Part shown: positions 17,064 through 24,787 of the stretch, piece by piece | Numbering within the stretch: position 1 is the first letter of the stretch | Layout: each line of letters starts with the position of its first letter | Assembly: GCF_947500705.1 (NCBI RefSeq) | Contig: NZ_CANMSY010000003.1 | Location: 186,001 to 250,000 of the forward strand | Source: an uncultured Brachybacterium sp. | GTDB taxonomy: Bacteria > Actinomycetota > Actinomycetes > Actinomycetales > Dermabacteraceae | Reading direction: 5' to 3' | DNA: 64,000 nucleotides | Position numbers and translations under genes: made by a program | Notes under the pieces: model-generated | The model's input: the letters and a program-made list of their open reading frames with translations, nothing else | Database searches by the model: none | Told to the model about the DNA's origin: nothing

Positions 17064-17756
17064 TCAGGCGATCCAGCCGATGTTGGCGACGCCGGAACCG
17101 TCGGCTCCGGCGCGGGCGGAGCTGATCACCAGCGCCATGGCCGCGGACCCGGGGTCGATGACGCCCTGGGAGGCATCGCCGACGTAGCTGGCACGGCCGC
17201 GGCGCGCGATGGTCTGCGCCGTGGCGGTGGCCCCGGCGACCGCGGCATCCTCCGCTGCGAACAGAGCCTCGACGGCGGTCGTCTCCGCATCGGCCTCGAG
17301 CGCAGCGCGAAGGGCGGTGACGGCTGGGTCGAGTGAGTCGATCATCGTCTTGTCGCCCACCTTCGCCTCGCCGTAGCGCTGCACGGTGGCCTGGCCGGCG
17401 GCGAGCGCGTCGGTGAACTGGGCGATGGTGGGCGCGGCGGTGCCCGCCTCCTCCCCTGCCTTGGCGAGGTCGCGGAAGAACATGCCGAAGAGGGGCCCGC
17501 TGGTGCCGCCCACGCCGAGCCACGCCATGTACAGCGCGGTCAGCCACTCGCGGTACCTGCTGGGTTCGTCGGCCTCGAGGTTCCGATCGAGGTGCTTCAT
17601 CGCCGTGCGGACGTTCGTGCCGAAGTCACCGTCGCCCGCGCGGCGGTCGAGGTCGCCGAGCTCGTCCGCGGAGCCCACGAGGGCCTCACGCAGGGTGAGG
17701 ACGAAGGCGCGGCCGAAGCCGGCGGGAAGGGTCCTGCTGGGGGTCTGATCGTTCAT
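17064..17756 (-). CDS. dhaL: dihydroxyacetone kinase subunit DhaL
   Basis: This 230-residue protein is the nucleotide-binding subunit of a two-part dihydroxyacetone-type kinase. The Mg-ATP motif is visible as GDLDRRAGDGDFGTNV near residues 33-48, and the helical-barrel domain continues with GVGGTSGPLFGMFF and the C-terminal YVGDASQGVIDPGSAAM. AAGGAATTGCCTC precedes the ATG. It follows dhaK by 11 bases. In PTS-dependent systems the nucleotide on DhaL is recharged by DhaM; no dhaM is present in the window, so it may use ATP directly or a DhaM made elsewhere. Confidence 0.93.
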   Translation of the reverse strand: MNDQTPSRTLPAGFGRAFVLTLREALVGSADELGDLDRRAGDGDFGTNVRTAMKHLDRNLEADEPSRYREWLTALYMAWLGVGGTSGPLFGMFFRDLAKAGEEAGTAAPTIAQFTDALAAGQATVQRYGEAKVGDKTMIDSLDPAVTALRAALEADAETTAVEALFAAEDAAVAGATATAQTIARRGRASYVGDASQGVIDPGSAAMALVISSARAGADGSGVANIGWIA

Positions 17757-17767
17757 GAGGCAATTCC

Positions 17768-18766
17768 TTACCAGGTCAGGGCGGGGGTACGGACGGGCGC
17801 GTCCCACAGCCGGCTCTGCTCGTCGTCCAGCGGCATGAGGGTGATCGAGATGCCGTGCATGTCCAGGCTGGTCACATAGGAGCCGACCAGGGAGCGTTCG
17901 ATCGCGACGCCCGCGTCGGCCAGGTGGTGGTGCAGGGAGCGGGCCACCAGGTTCAGCTCGAGCGGGTAGGTGCCGCCGAGCCCGTTGACGATCGCGAGCA
18001 CCTGGTCGCCGCGGTGCAGCTCGAGCTCCTCGCGCAGCGGCTCCAGCAGCAGCTCGGTGAGTCCGTCGGCGTCGCGGAAGGGGACGCGGCCGCGGCCGCG
18101 CTCACCGTGGATGCCCACGCCGAGCTCGACCTCGTCATCTCCCAGGGCGAACTGGGGCTCCGCATCCCCGGGGTGGGTCCCCGCGGAGAGCGCGAGGCTC
18201 ATCGTGCGGGCGCGGGAGGCGGCGCGACGACCGATCGCGGCGACCTCGGCGAGGCTCGCCCCGGCCTCGGCGGCGGCCCCGCACAGCTTCTCGACGATCA
18301 CGGTGGCGGCGGTGCCCCGGCGGCCGGGGCCGTCCGCATCCCCGGTGTCGGTGGCGAGGTCGTCGTCGACCAGGACGATCTCGGTCTCGATCGCGTCATC
18401 GCCGCTGATCTCCCCGGCGATGCGGAAGTTCAGGACGTCGCCGGTGTAGTTCTTGACGATCTGGACCACGCCGCGGCCTGCGTCGGCCGCCTTGGTGGCT
18501 GCGAGGACCTGCAACGCGGTGGGGCTAGCGAACACGGCACCGGCGACCGCCACGTCGAGCATCCCGGTGCCCACGAAGCCCGCATGCAGCGGCTCGTGGC
18601 CGGAGCCGCCGCCGGAGACCAGGCCCACCTTGTCAGTGGCGCGGTGACGGCGGGTGACGACGCGGTGCTCCGCCTCGAGCGCGAGCAGCAGGGGGTGGCT
18701 GAGCACGAGACCTTCGAGGGCCTCGGGGACCAGATCCTCGGGATCGTTGACGATGCTGCGGCGCAT
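17768..18766 (-). CDS. dhaK: dihydroxyacetone kinase subunit DhaK
   Basis: This 332-residue protein binds the keto-triose substrate covalently through a His. Seen here are GLVSGGGSGHEPLHAGFVG (residues 45-63) and VELGVGIHGERGRGR, whose His is the expected hemiaminal-forming residue. VNGLGGTYPLELNLVAR and the C-terminal SLDMHGISITLMPLD are family blocks. The start at 18766 (MRRSIVNDPEDLVPEALEG) follows AAGGAGCGCACC. DhaK-type proteins also act on erythrulose and other short ketoses; the dehydrogenase/isomerase genes nearby leave that open. Confidence 0.94.
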   Translation of the reverse strand: MRRSIVNDPEDLVPEALEGLVLSHPLLLALEAEHRVVTRRHRATDKVGLVSGGGSGHEPLHAGFVGTGMLDVAVAGAVFASPTALQVLAATKAADAGRGVVQIVKNYTGDVLNFRIAGEISGDDAIETEIVLVDDDLATDTGDADGPGRRGTAATVIVEKLCGAAAEAGASLAEVAAIGRRAASRARTMSLALSAGTHPGDAEPQFALGDDEVELGVGIHGERGRGRVPFRDADGLTELLLEPLREELELHRGDQVLAIVNGLGGTYPLELNLVARSLHHHLADAGVAIERSLVGSYVTSLDMHGISITLMPLDDEQSRLWDAPVRTPALTW

Positions 18767-18810
18767 GGTGCGCTCCTTCCACAAAGCAGGTGCCGGCGAC
18801 AGCTCGACAC

Positions 18811-18816
18811 TATCCT
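18811..18816 (+). promoter_or_regulatory. -10 box of a probable leaderless transcript
   Basis: TATCCT ends 6 bases before the ATG at 18823, so the transcript would begin at or next to the start codon. No ribosome site is present. Confidence 0.6.
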
Positions 18817-18822
18817 GGCGTG

Positions 18823-19431
18823 ATGCACACCACCGCAACTCGTCGCAGCTCGCGGCTGCTCGTGATGCTCGCCGGCCTGCTGATGCTGGTCCTGGTGGGC
18901 GCACCCTCGGCGTATGCCTGCGACTGCATGGAGCTGACCTTCGAGGAAGCCGCTGCGAATGCCGATCTGATCGCGGACATCACGATCGAGAGCGAGATCG
19001 AGGACGTCGAGGGCGAGGTCACCTACTTCGCGGTGGTCGACACGGTGTGGAAGGGCGAGGAGTCCCGCACCATCGAGTTCACCACCCATGAGTGGATCGC
19101 CTCCTGCGGACTGGGCAGGATCGAGGCGGGCACGAGCCTGCTGGTCTGGGCTTCCGGGGAGGACGGCTCGTACAGCAGCACCTGGTGCGCTCTGCCGGCG
19201 GATGGCGGCCCCGATGACCCGGAGCGGCTCACCGAGCTGCTGGGCGATCCCGCGGACCTCACCGATCAGCCCATCCCCCAGCCCGGTGAGCCGGGCGGGC
19301 CCCCGGAGCAGTCCAGGCCGGCGTGGGTGATCATCTCGGTGGCAGCTGTCGCGCTGGGGATCTGGGGGCTGCTGGTGCCGACGGTCGCGATCGTGCTCGT
19401 CTCTCGGCACGAAAGGCGCCGGCGCCGCTGA
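18823..19431 (+). CDS. secreted NTR/TIMP-like protein with C-terminal membrane anchor
   Basis: This 202-residue protein has a signal peptide (residues 1-31, ending PSAYA) followed at once by CDCMELTFEEAAANADLIAD. That start, Cys-x-Cys then an 'EAxxxAD' helix, matches bacterial tissue-inhibitor-of-metalloproteinase (NTR-like) domains. Later Cys in ASCGLGRIEAG and STWCALPADG would form disulfides. A Pro-rich stretch precedes a single membrane segment (VIISVAAVALGIWGLLVPTV) and an Arg-rich tail, so the domain should sit on the outer face of the membrane. Function is unknown. An in-frame GTG eleven codons upstream is possible, but the -10 box at 18811 favours this ATG. Confidence 0.8.
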   Translation: MHTTATRRSSRLLVMLAGLLMLVLVGAPSAYACDCMELTFEEAAANADLIADITIESEIEDVEGEVTYFAVVDTVWKGEESRTIEFTTHEWIASCGLGRIEAGTSLLVWASGEDGSYSSTWCALPADGGPDDPERLTELLGDPADLTDQPIPQPGEPGGPPEQSRPAWVIISVAAVALGIWGLLVPTVAIVLVSRHERRRRR

Positions 19432-19482
19432 GCGCACGTGGTGCGCTCGGTGCCGACGGGCCGCCCGACAGACCGACCGATC

Positions 19483-19538
19483 GACGGGCCGACGGGCCGA
19501 CGGGCCGACGGGCCGACGGGCCGACGAGCCGACGGGCC
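19483..19538. repeat. 8-bp tandem repeat GACGGGCC, seven units
   Basis: Six exact GACGGGCC units and one GACGAGCC unit run head to tail, with looser copies just upstream. The array lies about 50 bases after the NTR-like gene stop and about 100 bases before the next gene. The 8-bp unit is not a multiple of three, so it is not shaped by coding. Confidence 0.9.
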
Positions 19539-19630
19539 GATCATCGGCACCCGAGTGGGATCGCTCCCATGGCTGTGACCTGCGCACCAGTTGTTCACCT
19601 GGCGTCTATGGAACCGGCCAGGTGATCGCG

Positions 19631-19636
19631 TACGGT
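19631..19636 (+). promoter_or_regulatory. -10 box of a probable leaderless transcript
   Basis: TACGGT ends 7 bases before the ATG at 19644; the start codon would be at the transcript's 5' end. Confidence 0.6.
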
Positions 19637-19643
19637 GAAAACC

Positions 19644-20318
19644 ATGCGACTTCTCCTGATCCGCCATGGCCAGACCCCCAGCAACGTCGAGGGGATCCTC
19701 GATGCGGACTATCCCGGGCCCGGGCTGACCGCCCTCGGCGCCACCCAGGCCGAGGCCGTCCCCAGTGCCCTGGCGCACGAGAGCATCTCCGGGCTGCACG
19801 TCTCCCGATTGCTGCGCACCCACGAGACTGCGGCACCGATGGCGGCAGCGCTGGGCATGAGCCCGCGGCTCACTCAGGGCCTCGAGGAAATCAGCGCCGG
19901 TGACTTCGAGATGCGGCGCGATGAGGACGCGGTCGAGGCGTACCAGGACAACCAGGCCCGATGGAGCGGCGGTGACCTCACCGGCGGCCTGCCGGGCGGG
20001 GAGACCGGCGAGCAGTTCTGGGCCCGCTACACCGGGGCGCTGCGCCATATCGCCGGGCTCTACGCCGAGGACGCGACCGTCGCGGTGGTCAGCCACGGCG
20101 CGGCGATCCGCGTCTTCGCCTCGGTGGTCGGCGAGCTCGGCGCCGCGACCCGCCACGACCGGCCGCTGTTCAACACCGGCATGGTCACCCTCACCGGCCA
20201 TCCCGATCAGGGATGGACGCTCGAGGACTGGGTCAGCGAACCGATCGGCGGCGGCCACCTGTTGGGCTCGATTGAGCACGACATCACCGCGGATCAGGAC
20301 GCGGAAGCGGCCGTCTGA
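19644..20318 (+). CDS. histidine phosphatase family protein
   Basis: This 224-residue protein has the phosphohistidine motif LLIRHGQTPSN at residues 3-13, with His8 the predicted nucleophile, the Arg/Glu core (SRLLRTHETAAPM; LEEISAGDFE) and the second catalytic His in TVAVVSHGAAIRVFAS. Such enzymes remove phosphate from sugars, phosphoglycerate-like molecules or nucleotides; the specificity is not evident. It appears monocistronic and leaderless. A GTG three codons upstream is in frame, but it falls inside the promoter spacing and is less likely. Confidence 0.9.
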   Translation: MRLLLIRHGQTPSNVEGILDADYPGPGLTALGATQAEAVPSALAHESISGLHVSRLLRTHETAAPMAAALGMSPRLTQGLEEISAGDFEMRRDEDAVEAYQDNQARWSGGDLTGGLPGGETGEQFWARYTGALRHIAGLYAEDATVAVVSHGAAIRVFASVVGELGAATRHDRPLFNTGMVTLTGHPDQGWTLEDWVSEPIGGGHLLGSIEHDITADQDAEAAV

Positions 20319-20361
20319 GCAGCCGTCGCAGAAGGGGGATCCAGCGCAGGAGGGGGATCTG

Positions 20362-20457
20362 ATGGGACTGGAGAAGGTCAGCCTCATGTTCGTGAGCGTC
20401 CCCGTGCTCATCGGGATCGTGGTGCTGCTGCTCCAGTTCAGCGCGCTGCGCGGCTGA
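20362..20457 (+). CDS. small single-pass membrane protein (31 residues)
   Basis: A strong ribosome site, AGGAGGGGGATCTG, precedes the ATG. The peptide MGLEKVSLMFVSVPVLIG continues as one hydrophobic helix (VLIGIVVLLLQF) and ends ALRG. It starts 43 bases after the histidine phosphatase stop. The size is below what gene callers report. No family is recognised. The same frame, after its stop, runs into the decayed GntR fragment, so it could also be debris. Confidence 0.5.
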   Translation: MGLEKVSLMFVSVPVLIGIVVLLLQFSALRG

Positions 20458-20460
20458 CCC

Positions 20461-20623
20461 GAGACCACCCGGTCCGAGCACGACGCGATCATCGAGGCGC
20501 TGCAGGCGCGAGCCAGAGGCGGCCCGGACCGCGGTGCGCTCGCACATCCTGCATTCCGGTGAGCTGCTGGCCGCGCATCTGCGCGCCGCGCTCGAGGCCC
20601 AGCCTCAGGAAGAGGCGGACTGA
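20461..20623 (+). pseudogene. C-terminal remnant of a GntR/FCD-type regulator
   Basis: One frame reads ETTRSEHDAIIEALQARA, the next frame continues EAARTAVRSHILHSGELLAAHL and ends EEAD at a TGA. Together they match the last helices of FCD-domain GntR regulators, where EHxAIxxAL is followed by a helix ending in HxxxxxxxL. A frameshift near 20510-20520 separates the two parts, and no N-terminal DNA-binding half exists nearby. The remnant overlaps the last codons of the convergent MFS gene. Confidence 0.6.
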
Positions 20624-22098
20624 CGCGATTCGAGCTGACGTGAGTCGGCTCGGCGCGAATCGGGCAGTTGCGAATCAGGCGCGCGCGCCGCAGGCTGGCC
20701 TTCCACCGCCGCGCCCGGGACGTCCATGGAGGCGCGAAGGAACGCGGGGCGCGGCACCGTGGTCGTCGCCGCGCTGATCCCCGCGAACGCGATGATCAGC
20801 AGCATCACGCCGATCAGCACCGCCCAGCCGGAGAAGTCGTAGGCCAGCGCGACGAATCCGCCGACCACGCCGCTGCCGAGATAGAAGCACAGCGTGTACA
20901 GCGCGCTGGCCTGGCTGCGTGACGCGGGCGAGCTGGTCGCTCCCACGGTCGTGACCGCGGCGGAGTGCGCCATGAAGAACCCGGCGGTGAAGATCACGAC
21001 CCCGGTGACGACCGCGACCAGGTTCGGGATAAGGGTGAGGCCGAGGCCCACGGCGGTCAGGGCGAGCGCCACCAGGTCGGTGCGCACGAAGCCGAAGCGG
21101 GGCAGCCAGGTGCCGGCCAGGCGGGAGCTGAACGTCCCGGCGAAGTAGGCCAGGAACACGAACGCGGTCCAGGTGGGCGAGAGGTGGAACGGCTCGGCGG
21201 CGAGCCGGAACCCGATCAGGCTGTAGAAGCTCACCATCACCCCGGTGAGCAGGAGCCCCTGCAGGTCCAGTCGGCGCAGATGCGGTTGGGCGAGCGCAGC
21301 CTTGATCCGCGACCACTGGCTGGTGCGTGCAGCACGGCTGCCGGTGCGCGCGGTGGACCCGCCCGACGGTGCGCTCGAGCTGGCAGCGGGAACGAGGGCC
21401 GAGCCGGCCGCGGGCACCGGGGCGAGCACCGCGAACAGGATCGCGCACAGCAGGCTGATCCCGCTGATCGCCATCAGCGCACTCTCCCAGCCCAGCCATT
21501 CCCCGAGCGGTCCGGCCAGCAGCCGGCCGCCGGCCCCGCCGATGGTGGTGCCGGAGATGTAGGTGGCCAGTGCCACGGCGGCACGACGGCCGCTGAGCAG
21601 ATCGTAGACATAGGGCACTGCGAGCACCGGGACGCCACCCAGGAAGACACCGGCCAGGAACCGACCTACCAGCATCAGCTCGAGCGTCGGCGCGAGAGTG
21701 GAGACGAGCATCAGCAGCACGCCCACGATCGTGGCGATGCGCAGCGCCTGCAGCCGTCCGATGCGTCCGGCCGCCCAGGCCCAGGGGAAGACGCCGATCG
21801 CGACACCGATCGTGCCGGCGGAGACGATCCAGGCAGTGTCAGCGGCGCTGATGCCGAAGTCGGCGGCGAGGCTGGGGAGCAGGCCCTGGACGGCGTAGAG
21901 CTCGGCGAAGCTGGCGAAGCCCGCGAGCAGCAGGACCAGGGCGAGCCGGCGCGTGGAGACCCCGGGCTGCGCCGAGCCGTGCGATGACTCCGCCGCGGCG
22001 GGGATGGAATGGGCGGAGCGGGAGCTGGCGGAGCGCGAGGCAGCGACCGGCGCATCGGAAGCGCTGGCCGCAGCGCTCGGCGCGGGCGAAGACGGCAT
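20605..22098 (-). CDS. MFS transporter, YnfM-like efflux type
   Basis: This 497-residue protein has about twelve membrane segments in two halves separated by a long Ser/Ala-rich loop near residues 235-270. The first half has the MFS loop motif GRIGRLQALRIATI and GRFLAGVFLGGVPVLAVPYV, close to YnfM/arabinose-efflux relatives. The N-terminal 45 residues and the C-terminal 45 residues are low-complexity, the latter made of pentapeptide repeats. It is divergent from a LysR gene with a palindromic site between them, the usual plan for a regulated efflux pump. TAACAT, 6 bases before the ATG on this strand, is a likely -10 box of a leaderless transcript. Confidence 0.9.
   Translation of the reverse strand: MPSSPAPSAAASASDAPVAASRSASSRSAHSIPAAAESSHGSAQPGVSTRRLALVLLLAGFASFAELYAVQGLLPSLAADFGISAADTAWIVSAGTIGVAIGVFPWAWAAGRIGRLQALRIATIVGVLLMLVSTLAPTLELMLVGRFLAGVFLGGVPVLAVPYVYDLLSGRRAAVALATYISGTTIGGAGGRLLAGPLGEWLGWESALMAISGISLLCAILFAVLAPVPAAGSALVPAASSSAPSGGSTARTGSRAARTSQWSRIKAALAQPHLRRLDLQGLLLTGVMVSFYSLIGFRLAAEPFHLSPTWTAFVFLAYFAGTFSSRLAGTWLPRFGFVRTDLVALALTAVGLGLTLIPNLVAVVTGVVIFTAGFFMAHSAAVTTVGATSSPASRSQASALYTLCFYLGSGVVGGFVALAYDFSGWAVLIGVMLLIIAFAGISAATTTVPRPAFLRASMDVPGAAVEGQPAARAPDSQLPDSRRADSRQLESRQSASS
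20617..20676. repeat. 15-bp tandem repeat, four units, coding for the MFS C-terminal tail
   Basis: Four 15-bp units cover 20617-20631, 20632-20646, 20647-20661 and 20662-20676. On the minus strand they encode DSQLP, DSRRA, DSRQL, ESRQS, the last residues of the MFS transporter. The unit length keeps the frame whatever the copy number. Confidence 0.8.
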
Positions 22099-22104
22099 AC
22101 TGGC

Positions 22105-22110
22105 ATGTTA
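22105..22110 (-). promoter_or_regulatory. -10 box of the MFS gene
   Basis: On the minus strand TAACAT ends 6 bases before the ATG at 22098. It abuts the LysR-type palindrome at 22110-22128, so binding there could block or guide RNA polymerase. Confidence 0.5.
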
Positions 22111-22128
22111 TGCAATCCCGTAGTGCAT
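22110..22128. promoter_or_regulatory. LysR-type inverted repeat
   Basis: ATGCA and TGCAT flank 9 bases, giving a T-N11-A core typical of LysR sites. It lies midway between the divergent MFS and LysR starts. Confidence 0.55.
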
Positions 22129-22155
22129 GACTAATGCAGATTCATCACACTCGCA

Positions 22156-22161
22156 TACACT
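22156..22161 (+). promoter_or_regulatory. -10 box of the LysR gene
   Basis: TACACT ends 6 bases before the ATG at 22168, consistent with a leaderless transcript. Confidence 0.55.
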
Positions 22162-22167
22162 GCAGGC

Positions 22168-23097
22168 ATGAATCAGTCCGATACTCGTCGCCTCCTGCCG
22201 GACCTCCCCGTCCTGGTCGAGCTCGCCCGCACCGGAACGATCTCCGAGGCCGCGCAGAAGCTGGGGATGCAGCAACCCTCTGCGAGCCGCGCCGTGGCCC
22301 GACTGGCGGAGCACGCCGGGGTGCGCCTGACCGCGCGGCAGGGACGGTCCGTCGTGCTCACCGATGCCGGGCGCCATCTCGCCGAGGCGGGCACCGAGGC
22401 CCTCGCCCTGCTCGAGAACGGCCTGATCGCGGCGCGCCGCCAAGCCGGCACCGAGAACGCCCTGATCTCGATCAGCTACCAGGCCGCGCTCGGCGAGAGC
22501 TACCTCCCGCGCGCGATCGCGCATTTCCGCACCTTCCGGCGCACCACCCGGTTCCAGCTCAGCCACGGCTCCCGGCGCGAGACCCTCGAGGCGGTGCGGG
22601 ACGGCTCCGCTGACCTCGCCCTGCTCGCGGAGCCGGAGAACATCCCCGGCGGGAAGATGTCGGTGCTCTTCGACGAGCCGTTGGTCGCCCTGGCGTCGAC
22701 CCAGCACCCGATCGCGAGGCTCCAGCGCCCGCTCACCCCCGAGGACCTCCGCGCCCACGAGCTGGTGATCCTCGGCGCCGGCTACGGGCTGCACGATTCG
22801 ATCGTCCGCCTGCTCGCGGACGTCGGCGGACTGCCCGAGACCGCTTTCGAGGTCGACGACTACCGGGTCGCCCAGGGGCTCGCTGCCGCAGGGGTGGGCG
22901 TGACCGTCCTGCCGCCGAGCGCCGTCACCCACGCGACGGACGTCGTCGAACTGTCGATCGACCATCCCGAGGCGCACCGGACCATCGGCGTGGTCACCGG
23001 GCCCGACCCCTCGCCGGTCGTCGAGGACTTCGTGGACGTCCTCCACATCGCGACCCGAGGTCACCGCCGGGTGCCGGCGCCCGCCGCCGCGGAGTGA
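22168..23097 (+). CDS. LysR family transcriptional regulator
   Basis: This 309-residue regulator has an N-terminal winged helix (residues 10-70, with GTISEAAQKLGMQQPSASRA as the recognition region) and a periplasmic-binding-like effector domain from about residue 95. It is divergent from the MFS efflux gene and probably activates or represses it through the palindrome at 22110-22128. Relatives beside YnfM-type pumps act this way. The effector is unknown. Confidence 0.93.
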   Translation: MNQSDTRRLLPDLPVLVELARTGTISEAAQKLGMQQPSASRAVARLAEHAGVRLTARQGRSVVLTDAGRHLAEAGTEALALLENGLIAARRQAGTENALISISYQAALGESYLPRAIAHFRTFRRTTRFQLSHGSRRETLEAVRDGSADLALLAEPENIPGGKMSVLFDEPLVALASTQHPIARLQRPLTPEDLRAHELVILGAGYGLHDSIVRLLADVGGLPETAFEVDDYRVAQGLAAAGVGVTVLPPSAVTHATDVVELSIDHPEAHRTIGVVTGPDPSPVVEDFVDVLHIATRGHRRVPAPAAAE

Positions 23098-23120
23098 GCG
23101 CTCGGCGCGCGCCACCACTC

Positions 23121-23200
23121 CGGCGAGCGCAGCGGATGCTCAGCGAGCACGGCGGACGGTCGGCGAGCGCAGCGATGCTCGGCGAGCCGGTGCCGGATGC
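23121..23200. repeat. imperfect 40-bp tandem duplication
   Basis: Unit 1 (23121-23160) and unit 2 (23161-23200) both start CGGCGAGCGCAGCG and then ATGCTC-GCGAGC, diverging at their ends. The pair lies between the LysR stop and the stop of the convergent sulfatase gene. Confidence 0.6.
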
Positions 23201-23209
23201 CGTGCGGGG

Positions 23210-24661
23210 TCAGACCGTCGGCCACTCCAGGCGCGGGGTGTCCGGGCCTTCGTAGGGGGCGTCGCCGTACTCGGCCTGGAGTTGGGCGGTGAGGGTCTGC
23301 ATCTGTTCGAGGATTTGCGTATACGCAATGTCGTGAACGACGTTGGTCATCTCCTGCGGATCGGCGACCAGGTCGTACAGCTCGTCCTCGACCGGCATGA
23401 TGCGGTCCGAGGAGCCCGGTGTGCCGAGCCCGTCGTTGTAGTAGCGGATGTACTTGTGGGTGGGGGTGCGCACACCGTAGTGGGCGGGGGCGTGGTGCTC
23501 GGGATCGTCGTGCTCCCAGTAGCGGTAGTAGACGGCCTGGCGCCAGTCCTCGACGCTCTCCCCGCGCAGCTGGGCCAGGAAGCTCCTGCCCTGCTGGTCC
23601 GGGAGGTCCGCGACGGAGCGGCCGGCGGCGTCAAGCAGGGTCGCGGCGAAGTCCACGTTGGAGATGGTGTCGGTGACGCGTGATCCCGCCGGGACCTGAG
23701 CGGGCCAGCGCACCAGCATCGGCATGGTCAGCGATTCGTCGAGCATCAGGCGCTTGTCGAACCAGCCGTGGTCACCGAGGAAGAAGCCCTGATCGGAGGT
23801 GTAGATGAACAGGGTGTTCTCGTCCAGGCCGTTCACCTCGAGCCAGCTGAGGATCTCCCCCACCGAGTCATCGACCGCCTGCACGCAGCGCAGGTAGTCG
23901 CGCATGTAGCGCTGGTACTTCCACGATGATCGGGCGCGTCTCGCGTCCTCGGTGTCCCCCTCGAGCTCGGGCGGCAGCTCGTCCTTGTAATCGGTGGGCC
24001 GGAGGTCGTCGAGCTGCATGGCCACCTCGCGCACCACCTGGGCGCGGGTGGCGTGGTCATCCTCCATCGTGTCCGGCTCGGGGATGGTGCCCACCTGGTA
24101 GAGGTCGCCGTAGCGGGGGTGCGGGATCCAGGGCCGGTGCGGGGCCTTGTGGTGGACCAGCAGGCAGAAGGGCTTCTCCGGGTCGCGGCGCTCGAGGAAT
24201 TCGAGGCTCTGCTGGGTGACGATGTCGGTCGCGTAGCCCTCGATCGTCTCCTCGCCGTCGGGTCCGCTCATCACCGGGTCCACATAGGCGCCCTGGTCGG
24301 GATAGATCCGCCAGTCGTCGAAGCCGCGGGGTCGGGAGATCTCGGAGTGTCCCAGGTGCCATTTGCCGAACAGCGCCGTCTGATAGCCGCAGTCCTGCAG
24401 CACCTCGGGGAAGGTGCGCACCCGGTAGTCGAACTCGGAGTAGATCGAGGGGGCGCGGTTGATGTGGCTGTAGGTGCCGGTGAGGATCGAGGCGCGCGAG
24501 GGGGTGCAGATGGCGTTGGTGCAGTACACCGCATCCATCCGCGCGCCCTCCGCGGCGAGGCGGTCCATGTGCGGGGTGGTGTTCACGCGGCTGCCGTAGG
24601 CCGAGATCGAATGCGCCGCGTGGTCGTCGGACATGATGAACACGATGTTGGGGCGGGTCAT
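23210..24661 (-). CDS. sulfatase (formylglycine-dependent, type I)
   Basis: This 483-residue enzyme hydrolyses sulfate esters. The start MTRPNIVFIMSDDHAAHS gives the metal Asp pair (D12, D13). Cys52 in ICTPSRASILTG is the residue converted to formylglycine, the C-x-P-x-R motif being intact. GKWHLGH and SDQGFFLGDHGWFDKR supply the other active-site residues. No signal peptide is seen, so the substrate must reach the cytosol. CAGGAGCACCGC precedes the ATG. The formylglycine-generating enzyme is not in the window. It probably forms an operon with the aldo/keto reductase upstream, hinting at catabolism of a sulfated sugar or polyol. Confidence 0.93.
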   Translation of the reverse strand: MTRPNIVFIMSDDHAAHSISAYGSRVNTTPHMDRLAAEGARMDAVYCTNAICTPSRASILTGTYSHINRAPSIYSEFDYRVRTFPEVLQDCGYQTALFGKWHLGHSEISRPRGFDDWRIYPDQGAYVDPVMSGPDGEETIEGYATDIVTQQSLEFLERRDPEKPFCLLVHHKAPHRPWIPHPRYGDLYQVGTIPEPDTMEDDHATRAQVVREVAMQLDDLRPTDYKDELPPELEGDTEDARRARSSWKYQRYMRDYLRCVQAVDDSVGEILSWLEVNGLDENTLFIYTSDQGFFLGDHGWFDKRLMLDESLTMPMLVRWPAQVPAGSRVTDTISNVDFAATLLDAAGRSVADLPDQQGRSFLAQLRGESVEDWRQAVYYRYWEHDDPEHHAPAHYGVRTPTHKYIRYYNDGLGTPGSSDRIMPVEDELYDLVADPQEMTNVVHDIAYTQILEQMQTLTAQLQAEYGDAPYEGPDTPRLEWPTV

Positions 24662-24698
24662 GCGGTGCTCCTGGGAGAGACGGTCATCATCGAGGGGT

Positions 24699-24787
24699 CT
24701 GCGCGGCCGGCGAGGCTGCGTGGCCGATGACGGTTGCGCGGCCGGCGGGGGCTGCACGGCCGGCGAGGGCCGCGCAGCCGGTGGATC
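24699..24787. repeat. 17-18-bp tandem repeat, five units
   Basis: Units begin at 24699, 24716, 24734, 24752 and 24770 and follow the pattern CTGCGCGGCCGGCGAGGG. The last unit runs into the stop codon of the aldo/keto reductase (24786-24788). The array fills most of the gap before the sulfatase start and could also form hairpins. Confidence 0.8.
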
